48,173 nucleotides of DNA. Origin: Candidatus Angelobacter sp. (lineage in GTDB: Bacteria; Acidobacteriota; Terriglobia; Terriglobales; Acidobacteriaceae). The DNA lies in the NCBI GenBank assembly GCA_025462835.1, contig JAOAPH010000178.1, positions 1-48,173 of the forward strand, given 5' to 3'. The notes below the pieces were generated by a model that worked only from the letters and a program-made list of their open reading frames with translations, made no database searches and was not told the origin of the DNA. The position numbers and the translations under genes were made by a program. The number at the start of each line of letters is the position of its first letter. Position 1 is the stretch's first letter. Positions 25,347 through 33,628 of this stretch are shown here, piece after piece.

Positions 25347-26536
25347 AGCGCATCGCCATTCTCGGCTCTACCGGGTCCATCGGTAATTCCACGCTCAGTA
25401 TTTGCGAGAGCTATCCTGAACGGTTCTCCGTCGCTACGATGGCTGCGGGAAGCAATATCGATTCCGCTTTCGCGCAATGCCTACGATGGAAGCCCAAGGT
25501 GATCTCCGTTGCCGCGGAATCCCATGCCGAGGCACTCCGTGCTCGCCTGACTTCCGCAGGGTTGGAAACGATCGAAGTGGTGCACGGCGCTCCCGGAACG
25601 GTGCGCGTGGCCACGCATCCTGAAGTCGATTTCGTTGTGAGCGCCATTGTCGGAGTTGCTGGACTCGAAGCAACATACGAGGCCGTGAAAGCTGGAAAAA
25701 GCATCGGGCTGGCGAACAAGGAATGTCTCGTCGCAGCCGGTGAGCTCATCACCGCGGAAGCCCGGCGCCAGGGAAAGCCGCTCTTACCCATCGACAGCGA
25801 ACACAATGCTGTTCACCAGTGCATGCGCGGCGGCCGAATGGATGAGGTCAGCACGGTCTGGCTTACGGCCTCCGGCGGCCCGTTTCTGCATACTCCCAAG
25901 GCGGATTTCGAAAACATCACCGTGGAGCAGGCTCTCAACCATCCCACATGGAAGATGGGGCGCCGGATCACCATCGATTCCGCTACTCTGATGAACAAGG
26001 GATTCGAAGTCATTGAAGCCTGCCGCTTGTTCAACATTCCTCCGGCGCAGGTCAAAGTCATTGTTCATCCGCAGTCCACGATCCACTCGTTGGTGGAGTT
26101 TGTGGACGGCAGCATCCTTGCGCAGCTTTCAGTCACTGATATGCGCCTGCCTATCCTCTACGCGCTCACCTATCCCGATCGCATCGAGTCTGACCTGAAA
26201 TTCAATGTACTCGACCTGAAGCGGCTGGATTTCGCGGCTCCGGACCTGGACAAGTTCCCTTGCCTGCGGCTCGCTTACGAAGCTGCCGAAGCCGGAGGTA
26301 CTAAGTCGATTGCCCTGAATGCCGCGGACGAAGTTGCCGTAGCGGCGTTTCTAGAGGGGCAAATCGGATTTTCTGACATCCACTTCACAATAAAAACCGT
26401 ACTTGATGAAACTAGTACCAAGCATCCCGAATCTATAGGTAAGGTGCTTTTGTGCGATGCTCAGGCGCGCCAGTTGGCGAAAGAAGTGATCGTGCGTAAA
26501 GGTACCCGGAGCGTTACGAAAGTTCTTGCGCACTAA
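25343..26536 (+). CDS. dxr: 1-deoxy-D-xylulose 5-phosphate reductoisomerase
   Basis: 397 aa. It converts DXP to 2-C-methyl-D-erythritol 4-phosphate with NADPH, the committed step of the MEP isoprenoid pathway. NADPH site GSTGSIG at residues 8-14; LANKECLVAAGE; the metal and substrate blocks LPIDSEHNAVHQCM and TASGGPF; and SATLMNKGFEVIEA. ATGA overlap with cdsA. With ispG about 2.7 kb downstream, two MEP-pathway enzymes share this region. Confidence 0.97.
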   Translation: MKRIAILGSTGSIGNSTLSICESYPERFSVATMAAGSNIDSAFAQCLRWKPKVISVAAESHAEALRARLTSAGLETIEVVHGAPGTVRVATHPEVDFVVSAIVGVAGLEATYEAVKAGKSIGLANKECLVAAGELITAEARRQGKPLLPIDSEHNAVHQCMRGGRMDEVSTVWLTASGGPFLHTPKADFENITVEQALNHPTWKMGRRITIDSATLMNKGFEVIEACRLFNIPPAQVKVIVHPQSTIHSLVEFVDGSILAQLSVTDMRLPILYALTYPDRIESDLKFNVLDLKRLDFAAPDLDKFPCLRLAYEAAEAGGTKSIALNAADEVAVAAFLEGQIGFSDIHFTIKTVLDETSTKHPESIGKVLLCDAQARQLAKEVIVRKGTRSVTKVLAH

Positions 26537-26612
26537 AACATTTTTGACTGCCTGCCCGATGAATCATTTAAAGTAGGCATACATCCCAGAAGGTCTCATT
26601 TTTGTAACTAAC

Positions 26613-27947
26613 ATGGTTAATTTCCTCATAGCAGTTGCCTCCATGGCGTTCGTACTCGGAATCATGATCGTGATTCACGAGCTAGGCCATCATCTTGTCG
26701 CCAAATTCTTCGGTGTTCGTGTAGAGACATTCTCGGTCGGATTCGGTAAGCGGCTTCTCGGCTTCAAGCTAGGCGGTACCGACTATCGCCTCAGCGCCCT
26801 GCCGCTCGGCGGTTACGTCAAAATGGCGGGTGAGAATCCGATGGAGCAGCGCACCGGAGATCCGGGCGAGTTCATGTCACATCCTCGCTGGCAGCGCATT
26901 CTCATCGCTCTGGCAGGACCAGCGATGAACATCATCCTCGCCATCGGCCTCTTGACCGCCGTCTTCATGATCAAGTACGACCACCTGGTCTGGCTGGACA
27001 AGCCGGCTAAGATTAGCTTCGTCGACAAGGACAGTGCCGCAGAGCGCGCCGGCATTCAGCCCGGCGACCTCATCACGCGCGTCAACAACACTCAAAATCC
27101 CACGTGGGAAGACGTCACCATCCAAACGATGCTCAGCACGCGCGAGCCGGTTAGCCTCGCAATCGATCGCAACGGAAAGACGCTGACGCTTAGTCTCAGG
27201 CCTGAGCCAGCAGGTCCTAACGAATTAGGCACCACTGGTTTGGGACCGCAACAGCCGATCCTGGTCACGACTCTCGAACCCGACATGCCCTTGGCCAAAG
27301 CCGGCGTGAAGCTTGGAGACGAGATCACGGCACTCAACGGCAAGCACTTCGATGCCGTTCCGCCCATCCAGGACTTTCTCGCGCAAAACAATGGCGCTCC
27401 CGTTGAACTCACTATCAATCGTGCAGGCAGCGAATTCAAGACCACAGTGACGCCGGTGATATCTGAGAACGGCGGCACCAAGCGATTCCGTTTAGGTTTT
27501 GCTTCAATGCCGGTTGAGCATCAGAAGCTGCCCTTTGCGCAAGCCTTAAATCGTTCGCTAGAACAAAACAAGAAGTTCGCTTTCCTTCTCGTCGAACTGG
27601 TCCAGAAGATGGCGGAGCGCAAGGTTTCGATGAAGCAGATTGACGGCCCCATAGGCATCGCGCGGGTCGCCGGAGAGGCTGCCCGCGAAGAAGGCTGGAC
27701 TCCGTTGATGAACCTGATGGCGGCCATCAGCTTGAACCTGGGAATCTTCAACTTGATGCCGATCCCCATCCTCGATGGTGGACTGATCCTGCTTACCTTG
27801 ATTGAAAGCGTGATACGCCGCGATATCGACCAGCGAATCAAAGAACGCATTTACCAGACTGCCTTCGTCTTCCTGGTGCTGTTTGCAGTGGCAGTGGTTT
27901 ACAACGATGTAACCAAGCTGCCGGTATTCTCCAAATACCTGCCCTGA
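26613..27947 (+). CDS. rseP: RseP-type site-2 intramembrane metalloprotease
   Basis: 444 aa. Zinc-binding HELGH at residues 22-26 in the first helix, two tandem PDZ domains (about 115-185 and 205-280, the first starting with SAAERAGIQPGDLI and the second with PLAKAGVKLGDEI), then further membrane helices with the third ligand region NLMPIPILDGG around 381-391. In E. coli RseP cleaves anti-sigma factor RseA and signal-peptide remnants in the inner membrane. Order dxr-rseP is conserved in many bacteria. A strong intrinsic terminator follows 24 bases after the stop, so read-through to ispG should be low. Confidence 0.96.
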   Translation: MVNFLIAVASMAFVLGIMIVIHELGHHLVAKFFGVRVETFSVGFGKRLLGFKLGGTDYRLSALPLGGYVKMAGENPMEQRTGDPGEFMSHPRWQRILIALAGPAMNIILAIGLLTAVFMIKYDHLVWLDKPAKISFVDKDSAAERAGIQPGDLITRVNNTQNPTWEDVTIQTMLSTREPVSLAIDRNGKTLTLSLRPEPAGPNELGTTGLGPQQPILVTTLEPDMPLAKAGVKLGDEITALNGKHFDAVPPIQDFLAQNNGAPVELTINRAGSEFKTTVTPVISENGGTKRFRLGFASMPVEHQKLPFAQALNRSLEQNKKFAFLLVELVQKMAERKVSMKQIDGPIGIARVAGEAAREEGWTPLMNLMAAISLNLGIFNLMPIPILDGGLILLTLIESVIRRDIDQRIKERIYQTAFVFLVLFAVAVVYNDVTKLPVFSKYLP

Positions 27948-27970
27948 TCACGGCGAACATTTCAAGCCTG

Positions 27971-28000
27971 ACACCCGGATTCGTCCGGGTGTTTTGTTTT
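27971..28000 (+). terminator. Strong intrinsic terminator after rseP
   Basis: ACACCCGGA (27971-27979) and TCCGGGTGT (27984-27992) form a perfect 9-bp stem closed by a TTCG tetraloop, followed by TTTTGTTTT. This is the clearest Rho-independent terminator in the window. Confidence 0.93.
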
Positions 28001-28096
28001 GCGCGCGCCTTGCCCGGGAGCGATTCGGACTCTACGTTTGCCGTAGCAGCCAAACTTCTTGGCGATCCGTGCTGACATCTAAGGCACGTCATGGGT

Positions 28097-28123
28097 TTTC
28101 TCCTCTTGCGTTATGCGGAGAAA
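28097..28123. repeat. Inverted repeat in the rseP-module spacer
   Basis: TTTCTCC (28097-28103) and GGAGAAA (28117-28123) enclose a further small GC..GC stem. It lies in the 220-base non-coding stretch between the rseP terminator and the micro-ORF module; no promoter or gene was identified in that stretch. Its role is unknown. Confidence 0.4.
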
Positions 28124-28176
28124 CCAGCCAGAATATAGATGGGTCTGAGGCGTGGGTCAGTCCACCTTTTGGATTA

Positions 28177-28208
28177 GCCCCGACATCTGTTAAAGCAGAT
28201 GCCGGGGC
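28177..28208. terminator. Stem-loop bounding the micro-ORF module
   Basis: GCCCCGACATCTG (28177-28189) pairs with CAGATGCCGGGGC (28196-28208) at 12 of 13 positions with a 6-base loop. It lies 15 bases beyond the stop of the 31-aa ORF on the minus strand and could end that transcript; the T-run is weak. Confidence 0.5.
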
Positions 28209-28222
28209 GCTTACTTAATCGG

Positions 28223-28318
28223 TTACAGTGGCGGTGGAGGCATTTGCCCATCACCCCCTTTCTTGCCGCTCTGCGTCTCGACACGCAGGGCGGTTTGCTT
28301 TTGCAGCAGCAAAGTCAT
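28223..28318 (-). CDS. 31-aa micro-ORF overlapping the coiled-coil/winged-helix gene
   Basis: ATG at 28318 overlaps the TGA of the upstream gene (28315-28317) in an ATGA arrangement, suggesting translational coupling. The product starts MTLLLQKQTALRVETQSGKK, continues with a Gly/Asp stretch and ends in four prolines and a leucine. No family or membrane helix. The same overlap design occurs in the divergent gene pair next door, which is the main reason to take it seriously. Confidence 0.45.
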   Translation of the reverse strand: MTLLLQKQTALRVETQSGKKGGDGQMPPPPL

Positions 28319-28806
28319 TTCTTCCTGCCAAGGTCGCGCAATCCCGACAATGTCGAAATCCTGTAGGACGGTACGGGAGAGGCAAGATCGGCGGCAGTGA
28401 ACTTCCACTGATAAGCGGGCTTGTCGCTGTCACCGCGAGTACCCACAAACTTAATGTCCTTGTCTATGAGGCGCTTTATCACAGAGTGAATGGAAGCCAT
28501 GACGTTTCCATACTTGGTGATGTCATAGCCCATCGCTTGCAACTCATCTCGCACTTCCAAGGCAGTGAAGTTCTTGCTGGGGAGGGCGGACTTGAAAACG
28601 TTGCGAACGGCATCGGTGAGTCCGATCTCATCTTCCGCAACGAACTCTTCACCCAACATTCGCGCGAGCCCAAGGGCTGTTTGTTGAAGCCCAGCAATCT
28701 CAGCTTCCAGGCCTTCGACTGTGCGCATGGACTCACCAAGTTCCTGCCGCTTGGCAGCGATGTCAGTCTTTACCTGTTTGAAAATCTGCTTGTAGTCAGT
28801 AGCCAT
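28315..28806 (-). CDS. Coiled-coil plus winged-helix-like protein of unknown function
   Basis: 163 aa from the ATG at 28806. Residues 1 to about 60 are helical and heptad-rich (MATDYKQIFKQVKTDIAAKR, then VEGLEAEIAGLQQTALGLAR). Residues about 70-140 look like a winged-helix DNA-binding fold: FTALEVRDELQAMGY as the recognition-type helix pair, ASIHSVIKRLIDKD, then a two-strand wing KFVGTRGDSDKPAYQWKF. The frame upstream to 28860 would cross the promoter and overlap the divergent gene, so 28806 is preferred. Not recognised as a named family; a sequence-specific regulator or phage-type DNA-binding protein is plausible. Composition here is visibly A+T-richer than in rseP or ispG. Confidence 0.72.
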   Translation of the reverse strand: MATDYKQIFKQVKTDIAAKRQELGESMRTVEGLEAEIAGLQQTALGLARMLGEEFVAEDEIGLTDAVRNVFKSALPSKNFTALEVRDELQAMGYDITKYGNVMASIHSVIKRLIDKDIKFVGTRGDSDKPAYQWKFTAADLASPVPSYRISTLSGLRDLGRKK

Positions 28807-28816
28807 AACAAGGGGA

Positions 28817-28844
28817 ATTATACAGATGCCTAAATCAAAAGCAA
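28817..28844 (-). promoter_or_regulatory. Promoter giving a near-leaderless mRNA for the 163-aa gene
   Basis: On the minus strand TTGCTT (28844-28839) and a perfect TATAAT (28822-28817) have a 16-base spacer. Transcription would begin about 28810, only about four bases before ATG 28806, and there is no ribosome-binding site. The -35 lies inside the first codons of the divergent 67-aa gene. Confidence 0.6.
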
Positions 28845-29029
28845 CAACTACTTTAGACAATGGTGAAATAACGTATAAACGCGTTTTGAATCAGCTAGTT
28901 AAAGATGGTGCCGATAAAATAGAGGAGGCAAAAGGTAGGGTGGGCGAACTTGAAACTGCTAAGAGCGTCTTTCAGTTGAACGCAAAAAAAGGGATGCCGA
29001 TTCCCGGATCTATGCGGGAAGAGCGATGA
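28826..29029 (+). CDS. 67-aa helical protein of unknown function
   Basis: Starts 19 bases from the divergent 163-aa gene; AAGGGG lies about ten bases before the ATG. Sequence is charged and mostly helical (KRVLNQLVKDGADKIEEAKG, VGELETAKSVFQLNAKKG), with no signal or membrane segment. It is low in G+C, unlike the flanking housekeeping genes. Family not recognised. The stop codon overlaps the ATG of a 34-aa ORF (29026). It may act as a small partner or antagonist of the neighbouring DNA-binding-like protein, but this is inference from position only. Confidence 0.6.
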   Translation: MPKSKATTTLDNGEITYKRVLNQLVKDGADKIEEAKGRVGELETAKSVFQLNAKKGMPIPGSMREER

Positions 29030-29130
29030 ATCTCACGGGGTTTGGGGAAGGGACAATTACGAAGGCGGATCGTGTGCGCGAAGCTATTGCGACATTCAGG
29101 GCGGAGAAGTCAGCAGCAACACAGAATTAA
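29026..29130 (+). CDS. 34-aa micro-ORF coupled to the 67-aa gene
   Basis: ATG at 29026 overlaps the TGA ending the 67-aa gene (ATGA). The product is MNLTGFGEGTITKADRVREA followed by a helical IATFRAEK tail and a polar end. No family known. A DRVREAIATFRAEK helix could be a helix-turn-helix fragment or a short protein-interaction helix. Confidence 0.45.
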   Translation: MNLTGFGEGTITKADRVREAIATFRAEKSAATQN

Positions 29131-29196
29131 GACACTACGGGCGATTCCGCTTAGTTCTTTCGAGCCTGCTCTGCATGGTAAAATTGGGCAGTCCTC

Positions 29197-30450
29197 ATGG
29201 CCATAATCACTCGTAGAAAAACGCCAACCGTACGCATTGGCAACGTCCTGGTCGGAAGCAGTGCACCGATTGTGGTGCAGTCGATGACCAACACCGATAC
29301 CGCCGACATCCCTGGCAGCATCAAGCAGATTGCCGCACTTGCGCGGGCCGGATCAGAGCTCGTCCGCGTTACCGTGAACAATGATGCCGCAGCGCAGGCC
29401 GTGCCCCACATCGTGGAAGGCCTCGCGAAAATGGGGATCAACACTCCCATCATCGGCGACTTCCACTACAACGGCCATCTCCTCCTGAAGAAGTACCCTG
29501 CTTGCGCGCAAGCTCTGGCCAAGTACCGCATCAATCCCGGCAACTGCAGCATCGGAAAGAAGGACGACGAAAATTTCCGCACCATGATCGAAGTCGCGGT
29601 CGAGAACCAGCGTCCCGTCCGCATCGGTGTCAATTGGGGATCGCTCGATCAGGCGCTGCTGACGAAGATGATGGACGAGAACAGCCGTCTCGCGGAACCC
29701 AAAGACGCACGCGACGTGATGATGGAAGCGATGGTGGTAAGCGCGCTCAACTCCGCCGACCTCGCGCTCAAATACGGATTGCGCAAAGACCAGATCATCC
29801 TCAGCGGAAAAGTGAGCGGCGTGCAGGACTTGATCGATGTCTATCGCGAACTGGCGAAGCGCTGCGATTACGTATTGCACCTGGGACTTACCGAAGCCGG
29901 CATGGGAGCAAAGGGAATTATTGCCAGCTCCGCCGCGCTTGCGTTGGCGTTGCAGGAAGGCATCGGCGACACCATCCGCGTATCCCTCACGCCCGCTCCG
30001 AATGGCGACCGCACAGAAGAAGTCACGGTCGCGCAACAGATATTGCAGTCACTCGGCATCCGCAGTTTCACCCCGCAAGTCACAGCATGTCCGGGATGCG
30101 GACGCACCACCAGCACCTTCTTTCAAGAGATGGCGGAAAAGATCCAGAGTTACACCCGCAAGCAGATGCCGGTCTGGAAAGAGACTTACACTGGCGTGGA
30201 AGAGATGAAGCTGGCGGTGATGGGTTGCATCGTTAATGGCCCTGGTGAATCGAAGCACGCCAACATCGGGATATCGCTGCCGGGAACTTTCGAAGAACCG
30301 AAGGCGCCGGTCTATGTCGACGGCCGCCTGTTTGTTACGCTGAAGGGCGACAACATTGTCCCCGAGTTCATCAAGATCCTGGACGAATATGTGGACTCAC
30401 ATTACAGCGCCAACAAAAAAGAAGCTCAGGAAGTTGCAGTGAAGGCGTAA
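29197..30450 (+). CDS. ispG: 4-hydroxy-3-methylbut-2-enyl diphosphate synthase
   Basis: 417 aa. It converts MEcPP to HMBPP, the penultimate MEP-pathway step, using a [4Fe-4S] cluster. Cluster ligands are in [13 protein letters not shown] (cysteines at about 297 and 300) and [11 protein letters not shown] (Cys about 343 plus the Glu). The N-terminal TIM-barrel start [20 protein letters not shown] and QSMTNTDT are typical. Longer than the E. coli enzyme (372 aa). It is separated from rseP by a terminator and the micro-ORF module, so it probably has its own promoter; TAAAAT at 29178-29183 is a possible -10, with no good -35. Confidence 0.97.
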   Translation: MAIITRRKTPTVRIGNVLVGSSAPIVVQSMTNTDTADIPGSIKQIAALARAGSELVRVTVNNDAAAQAVPHIVEGLAKMGINTPIIGDFHYNGHLLLKKYPACAQALAKYRINPGNCSIGKKDDENFRTMIEVAVENQRPVRIGVNWGSLDQALLTKMMDENSRLAEPKDARDVMMEAMVVSALNSADLALKYGLRKDQIILSGKVSGVQDLIDVYRELAKRCDYVLHLGLTEAGMGAKGIIASSAALALALQEGIGDTIRVSLTPAPNGDRTEEVTVAQQILQSLGIRSFTPQVTACPGCGRTTSTFFQEMAEKIQSYTRKQMPVWKETYTGVEEMKLAVMGCIVNGPGESKHANIGISLPGTFEEPKAPVYVDGRLFVTLKGDNIVPEFIKILDEYVDSHYSANKKEAQEVAVKA

Positions 30451-30474
30451 ATTTTTGGAAGTTTGTTCTCGGCC

Positions 30475-30510
30475 CGCGCAAGAAAGAATGCACGGGTTTT
30501 TCTTTGCGCG
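30475..30510. terminator. Long stem-loop after ispG
   Basis: CGCGCAAGAAAGAA (30475-30488) and TTTTTCTTTGCGCG (30497-30510) pair over about 13 positions with one bulge and one G-U, enclosing an 8-base loop. It lies 25 bases past the ispG stop. No T-run follows on the plus strand. Confidence 0.45.
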
Positions 30511-30549
30511 CGACTGGGAAGCCCACGAGGTCGCCAGCTTCCCAGCTGT

Positions 30550-30699
30550 CTACAGTGCAAACTTCAAGATGGCAACGCCGGCAAACAACCACACTGTGAA
30601 CACCACCGTGGTGAGGCCCATGCGTAACATGCCGTTATCAAGGTAATCGTTGTACTTCGCGTCCATCAGGTTCTCTATTTTTGCTGTGATGCTGCTCAT
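30550..30699 (-). CDS. 49-aa single-TM membrane protein
   Basis: ATG at 30699, TAG at 30552-30550, with a strong AAGGAG nine bases before the start. The product has a charged amphipathic N-terminal half (MSSITAKIENLMDAKYNDYL) and one membrane helix, LTTVVFTVWLFAGVAILKFA, at the C-terminus. It is the last gene of the leftward flotillin/PspA run. The region AAGGAGAAAGAAA before the ATG is almost the same as that before the 112-aa membrane protein in the same run. Family not recognised. Confidence 0.75.
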   Translation of the reverse strand: MSSITAKIENLMDAKYNDYLDNGMLRMGLTTVVFTVWLFAGVAILKFAL

Positions 30700-30841
30700 T
30701 TTCTTTCTCCTTAGAATCAATCCTTGTTCACCCTATAAGACGGGGCAAATGGATCTTGGTTAGCGTCCTGAATATCTTTTCCCATCTGCCTGCTCATGAC
30801 AAGATTACGAAGGTAACGGGGGATTAGTTCCGTAGATTCTG

Positions 30842-31735
30842 CTAAGCAGCGATGGATTCGAGCACGGGATAGCTTCTGGCGAGGCTTTCCGGAATCGGGA
30901 CTTTGTCGTCGCCGCTGAGCATGCTCTTGAGTTGCAACGCATTCACAGCAGCTTGGCCTCGGAAATGGTTGTTGGCGACGACGAATGTCTTTTCCGCTTT
31001 CGCCGCCAGGGTAGTGATCCTTTGCTTCCAACCTCGCAGTTCATTTTCCGTGTAGAGATAGTTGTACCGGTCGTCGCGATTGTCAGACTGAAACCATTGG
31101 TCGTAATTCCGCCCATGCAAGCGGACATACCCGATGTTCGACGTCACATGCTCGGTCCCACGCAGCGACTTGCCTAGGTGCGGCTGGTCGATATTGCAGA
31201 ACGCGACGCCCTTCTCAGCGAAGTACCGCAAGATGCCCTCATTGTTCCAGCTTGCATGACGGACCTCGACCACGTTCGGATACGCGGCAAATCTCTGGAG
31301 CAGCGTGCCTAGGTACTCACGGTTCTCATCCGTGTTCTTGAATGAGATGGGAAACTGGATGACCAACGCTCCCAGCCGCTCTTCTTCCATCAGCGAATCG
31401 AGCCCTGCTTTTGCCAGCGCCTCATCTTCAGCAGTAGCGTTGATCGTCTGCGCTGAGGTGGATTGCACCACCGCGACAGGCGAATGCGTGAATGCGCGAT
31501 TCAGTTTCGCTGTGAACATAAAGCGCGGATTCACCGCCACGGCCTTTCTGCTCCACAGAGTTCCCCACTCCGGCTTGATGTGTCCGTAGAAAGAAGTGTT
31601 GATCTCAACCATGTCAAAGAATTGCGCGAGATATTCCAGCGGATGCTGAGAGCGCTTAGTTTTCGCAGGGTAAACCGTGCCTTGCCAGTCCTTGTAAGAC
31701 CAACCAGCAGTTCCGACATAAATATTTTCTGACAT
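30842..31735 (-). CDS. DUF72 (YecE-like) protein
   Basis: 297 aa with the family start IYVGTAGWSYKDWQGTVYP, then LAQFFDMVEINTSFYG, VVEVRHASWNNEGILRYFAE, YVRLHGRN and FVVANNHFRGQAAVNA. DUF72 proteins have a TIM-barrel fold like AP endonuclease/xylose isomerase relatives; the biochemical role is unknown. The start lies only eight bases after the CAP-domain gene stop, so the two are in one operon. No alternative start is needed; MSENIYVGTAGW is the usual N-terminus. Confidence 0.93.
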   Translation of the reverse strand: MSENIYVGTAGWSYKDWQGTVYPAKTKRSQHPLEYLAQFFDMVEINTSFYGHIKPEWGTLWSRKAVAVNPRFMFTAKLNRAFTHSPVAVVQSTSAQTINATAEDEALAKAGLDSLMEEERLGALVIQFPISFKNTDENREYLGTLLQRFAAYPNVVEVRHASWNNEGILRYFAEKGVAFCNIDQPHLGKSLRGTEHVTSNIGYVRLHGRNYDQWFQSDNRDDRYNYLYTENELRGWKQRITTLAAKAEKTFVVANNHFRGQAAVNALQLKSMLSGDDKVPIPESLARSYPVLESIAA

Positions 31736-31743
31736 TGCGATGC

Positions 31744-32547
31744 TCAGTACACCACGCCGAACCAGTATGTCCCGCCGGGATAACGCTCAGTTGCCATATA
31801 GCAACTGCCCACGTTGAGCGATGTGAGACTTGGGCTGGCGATCACGTTAATCAAGCTTCGCGGCATCTCTTCCGGTTCGCTGGCAGTGAAGGCAATGGTC
31901 CCCCGCGCTGCCCTGTCTGCCGGCAGAAGGTTTGAGTCGAGAACATCCCGCTTAGCCATGCCGCAAATTGCCGTCTGCAATCCCGCCGAGGCGATCACTC
32001 TTACCGGAGCCATTCCCTTCGACGCGCGGAGTTGGTTGACGGCCTTCGCAAGCCGATTTTCCGCGGTGGCCTTATTGTCCTCACTGGTAACGTGCGCGAA
32101 ATTCTGCGTCGCGTAATAGACATTACCCGCCTTCAACACTCCAATGCCGATAGAGTTGTATTGCGGATTGAGGATGTTCTTGCGGTGCCCCTCAGAGTGC
32201 ATCCATCCCGGATGCAGGTCATCGGGATTCGTTGCGTACGCCACATTCTCCGCCGACGAATTGAAGCGCAGTCCCGTCGCCGCGACCCTTTGCAGCAAGA
32301 CTGGCTCGCCGTTAGCCTGGTGCGTGAGCGAGTGTGCCGATTTCATGCGTTGGGTGTGTTTCCGCGCCGATTGCATCAGTTTGTCATTCCACTTCAACTC
32401 CGGAAGTCCCCGACTGGCACGCTCATGGTTGACTTGGTCGAATAGTGAGCGCTCGATTCGGGGATCGAAATCATCCGCCTCAGCAGCACTTGAACAAATA
32501 ACGAGCACCGCGCAAACGATCCCGACCGCAACGAGCCTTCTCACCAT
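31744..32547 (-). CDS. CAP-domain (SCP/PR1-like) secreted protein
   Basis: 267 aa from ATG 32547 (GGTGAGG 11 bases upstream); the frame extending to 32730 overlaps the upstream membrane-protein gene and is unlikely. Residues 1 to about 24 form a signal peptide (VRRLVAVGIVCAVLVICSSA). The CAP domain follows: DQVNHERASRGLPELKWNDK, ARKHTQRM, SLTHQ, GENVA-like SSAENVAYATNPD, and GWMHSEGHRKNILNPQYNSI, including the conserved His/Glu pairs. Bacterial CAP proteins act in the cell envelope, some in spore or cell-wall functions; the specific role is not known. A second, less conserved domain of about 100 residues follows. The start overlaps the previous gene by seven bases. Confidence 0.9.
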   Translation of the reverse strand: MVRRLVAVGIVCAVLVICSSAAEADDFDPRIERSLFDQVNHERASRGLPELKWNDKLMQSARKHTQRMKSAHSLTHQANGEPVLLQRVAATGLRFNSSAENVAYATNPDDLHPGWMHSEGHRKNILNPQYNSIGIGVLKAGNVYYATQNFAHVTSEDNKATAENRLAKAVNQLRASKGMAPVRVIASAGLQTAICGMAKRDVLDSNLLPADRAARGTIAFTASEPEEMPRSLINVIASPSLTSLNVGSCYMATERYPGGTYWFGVVY

Positions 32548-32879
32548 CCGATGACATACCTCACCAACGTGATCGGAAATTGCGTTCCCACGGAGAACGG
32601 CGAGTTTGCGAGCGCACTCATTGCCGCATTCGTTGAAGCCGCAACGTGGGAAACCGCGCCGTGGCTCCATGACCAATTGGCAACAGCCGTCAACGCCCAC
32701 AACGTCATCCCTAATCCCCAGAGCGCGCACAGCACGAATATCAACAACCGTTCGAATTGCGCACGCATCTCGTCGCGGCTTCCCCGCCTGTTGTAAGATG
32801 CCGCGGGAAACGCCATCATCTTCCCGTGCGGCTTCGCCTCAGCGGATTCAACGCGCTCTGCTGCATTTCGTGTTGCCAT
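32541..32879 (-). CDS. 112-aa single-TM protein in PspA operon
   Basis: ATG 32879 preceded by CGGAGAAAGAAA, a good ribosome-binding site. A polar, Arg-rich cytoplasmic-type N-terminus (about 40 residues) is followed by one membrane helix, LLIFVLCALWGLGMTLWALTA, and a Ser/Ala-rich C-terminal segment. No known family. It starts 26 bases after pspA and its end overlaps the CAP-domain gene, so it is embedded in the operon. It could be a membrane anchor or sensor in the PspA response (analogous in position to PspB/PspC), but has no recognisable similarity to them. Confidence 0.7.
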   Translation of the reverse strand: MATRNAAERVESAEAKPHGKMMAFPAASYNRRGSRDEMRAQFERLLIFVLCALWGLGMTLWALTAVANWSWSHGAVSHVAASTNAAMSALANSPFSVGTQFPITLVRYVIGW

Positions 32880-32905
32880 TTTCTTTCTCCGTCCTTGCCG
32901 TCAGA

Positions 32906-33580
32906 CTACTGTTGTGCGCTCTGGCCGTGACGGCTCTTGATCTCTTGAAGCAGCCGCTCGACCTCATCTTCTTTTTCCATCCGCGCGAATTTGTCATCGA
33001 GCGAATCGCTGCCCACCATCTCCGCCTTCGCCTGGCTCACGGCATCGTTGCGCATGACTTTGTTTTTCATGCGATCGAAGCCGGCCGCAGACGATGCATC
33101 CGTAATCTTCAGATGAGCATCTGTTGCCTTGCCGACGACGCGGGCGCGGCGCTGCTGCGCAATCAAGAGGTCGCTGCGATTCTGCGCCTCGGCAAGTTTC
33201 TGCTCCAGCTTGCTCAGCGCCGATTTCAAGTTTTCAACTTGGGTCTTCTGGTCGGCCACCTGCTGCGTAAAGCTCTCCGACATCTGTTTGTAGCTGATCG
33301 ACCGCTCGATCGCACCTCGGGCCATGTCGTCCTGCTTCTTACTTACGGCCAGCTCCGCTTTGCGCTGCCACTCAGCCACCTTCTCTTCGTTCTCCTTCTG
33401 CTTCTTTTCGAGGAGATGCTGGTCAGCGATTGCGATCGCCACTTGCGTCTTCACCTGGAGAAGCTGGTTCTCCATGTCGAGGATGATCTGCTTGATCACC
33501 TTCTCCGGCTCTTCCGCCTTGTCGATAAGGTCGTTCAGATTGGCCCGTACCAATGTTGCTACACGCTCAAGTAATGCCAT
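32906..33580 (-). CDS. pspA: PspA/IM30 family protein (phage-shock protein A)
   Basis: 224 aa from ATG 33580, with AAGGGAG ten bases upstream; the frame seven codons longer lacks this support. The start MALLERVATLVRANLNDLID is the amphipathic membrane-binding helix of the family. A long coiled coil follows (about 25-190), with the conserved EEPEKVIKQIILDMENQLL and DKFARMEKEDEVERLLQEIK near the end. PspA polymers bind and stabilise stressed inner membranes and can restrain a regulator. It lies downstream of a flotillin and a 59-aa membrane protein, as in other PspA/flotillin/NfeD operons. Confidence 0.94.
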   Translation of the reverse strand: MALLERVATLVRANLNDLIDKAEEPEKVIKQIILDMENQLLQVKTQVAIAIADQHLLEKKQKENEEKVAEWQRKAELAVSKKQDDMARGAIERSISYKQMSESFTQQVADQKTQVENLKSALSKLEQKLAEAQNRSDLLIAQQRRARVVGKATDAHLKITDASSAAGFDRMKNKVMRNDAVSQAKAEMVGSDSLDDKFARMEKEDEVERLLQEIKSRHGQSAQQ

Positions 33581-33628
33581 TTTCGTACTCCCTTCATCCA
33601 TTCATTTCTGCGGCTGTGACGCCGCAAT

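Noticed and set aside
30717-30797. 26-aa ORF (MSRQMGKDIQ...) between DUF72 and the 49-aa gene
   Set aside because: In frame and plausible in composition, but no ribosome-binding site and too short to support alone; listed only as optional in the operon finding.
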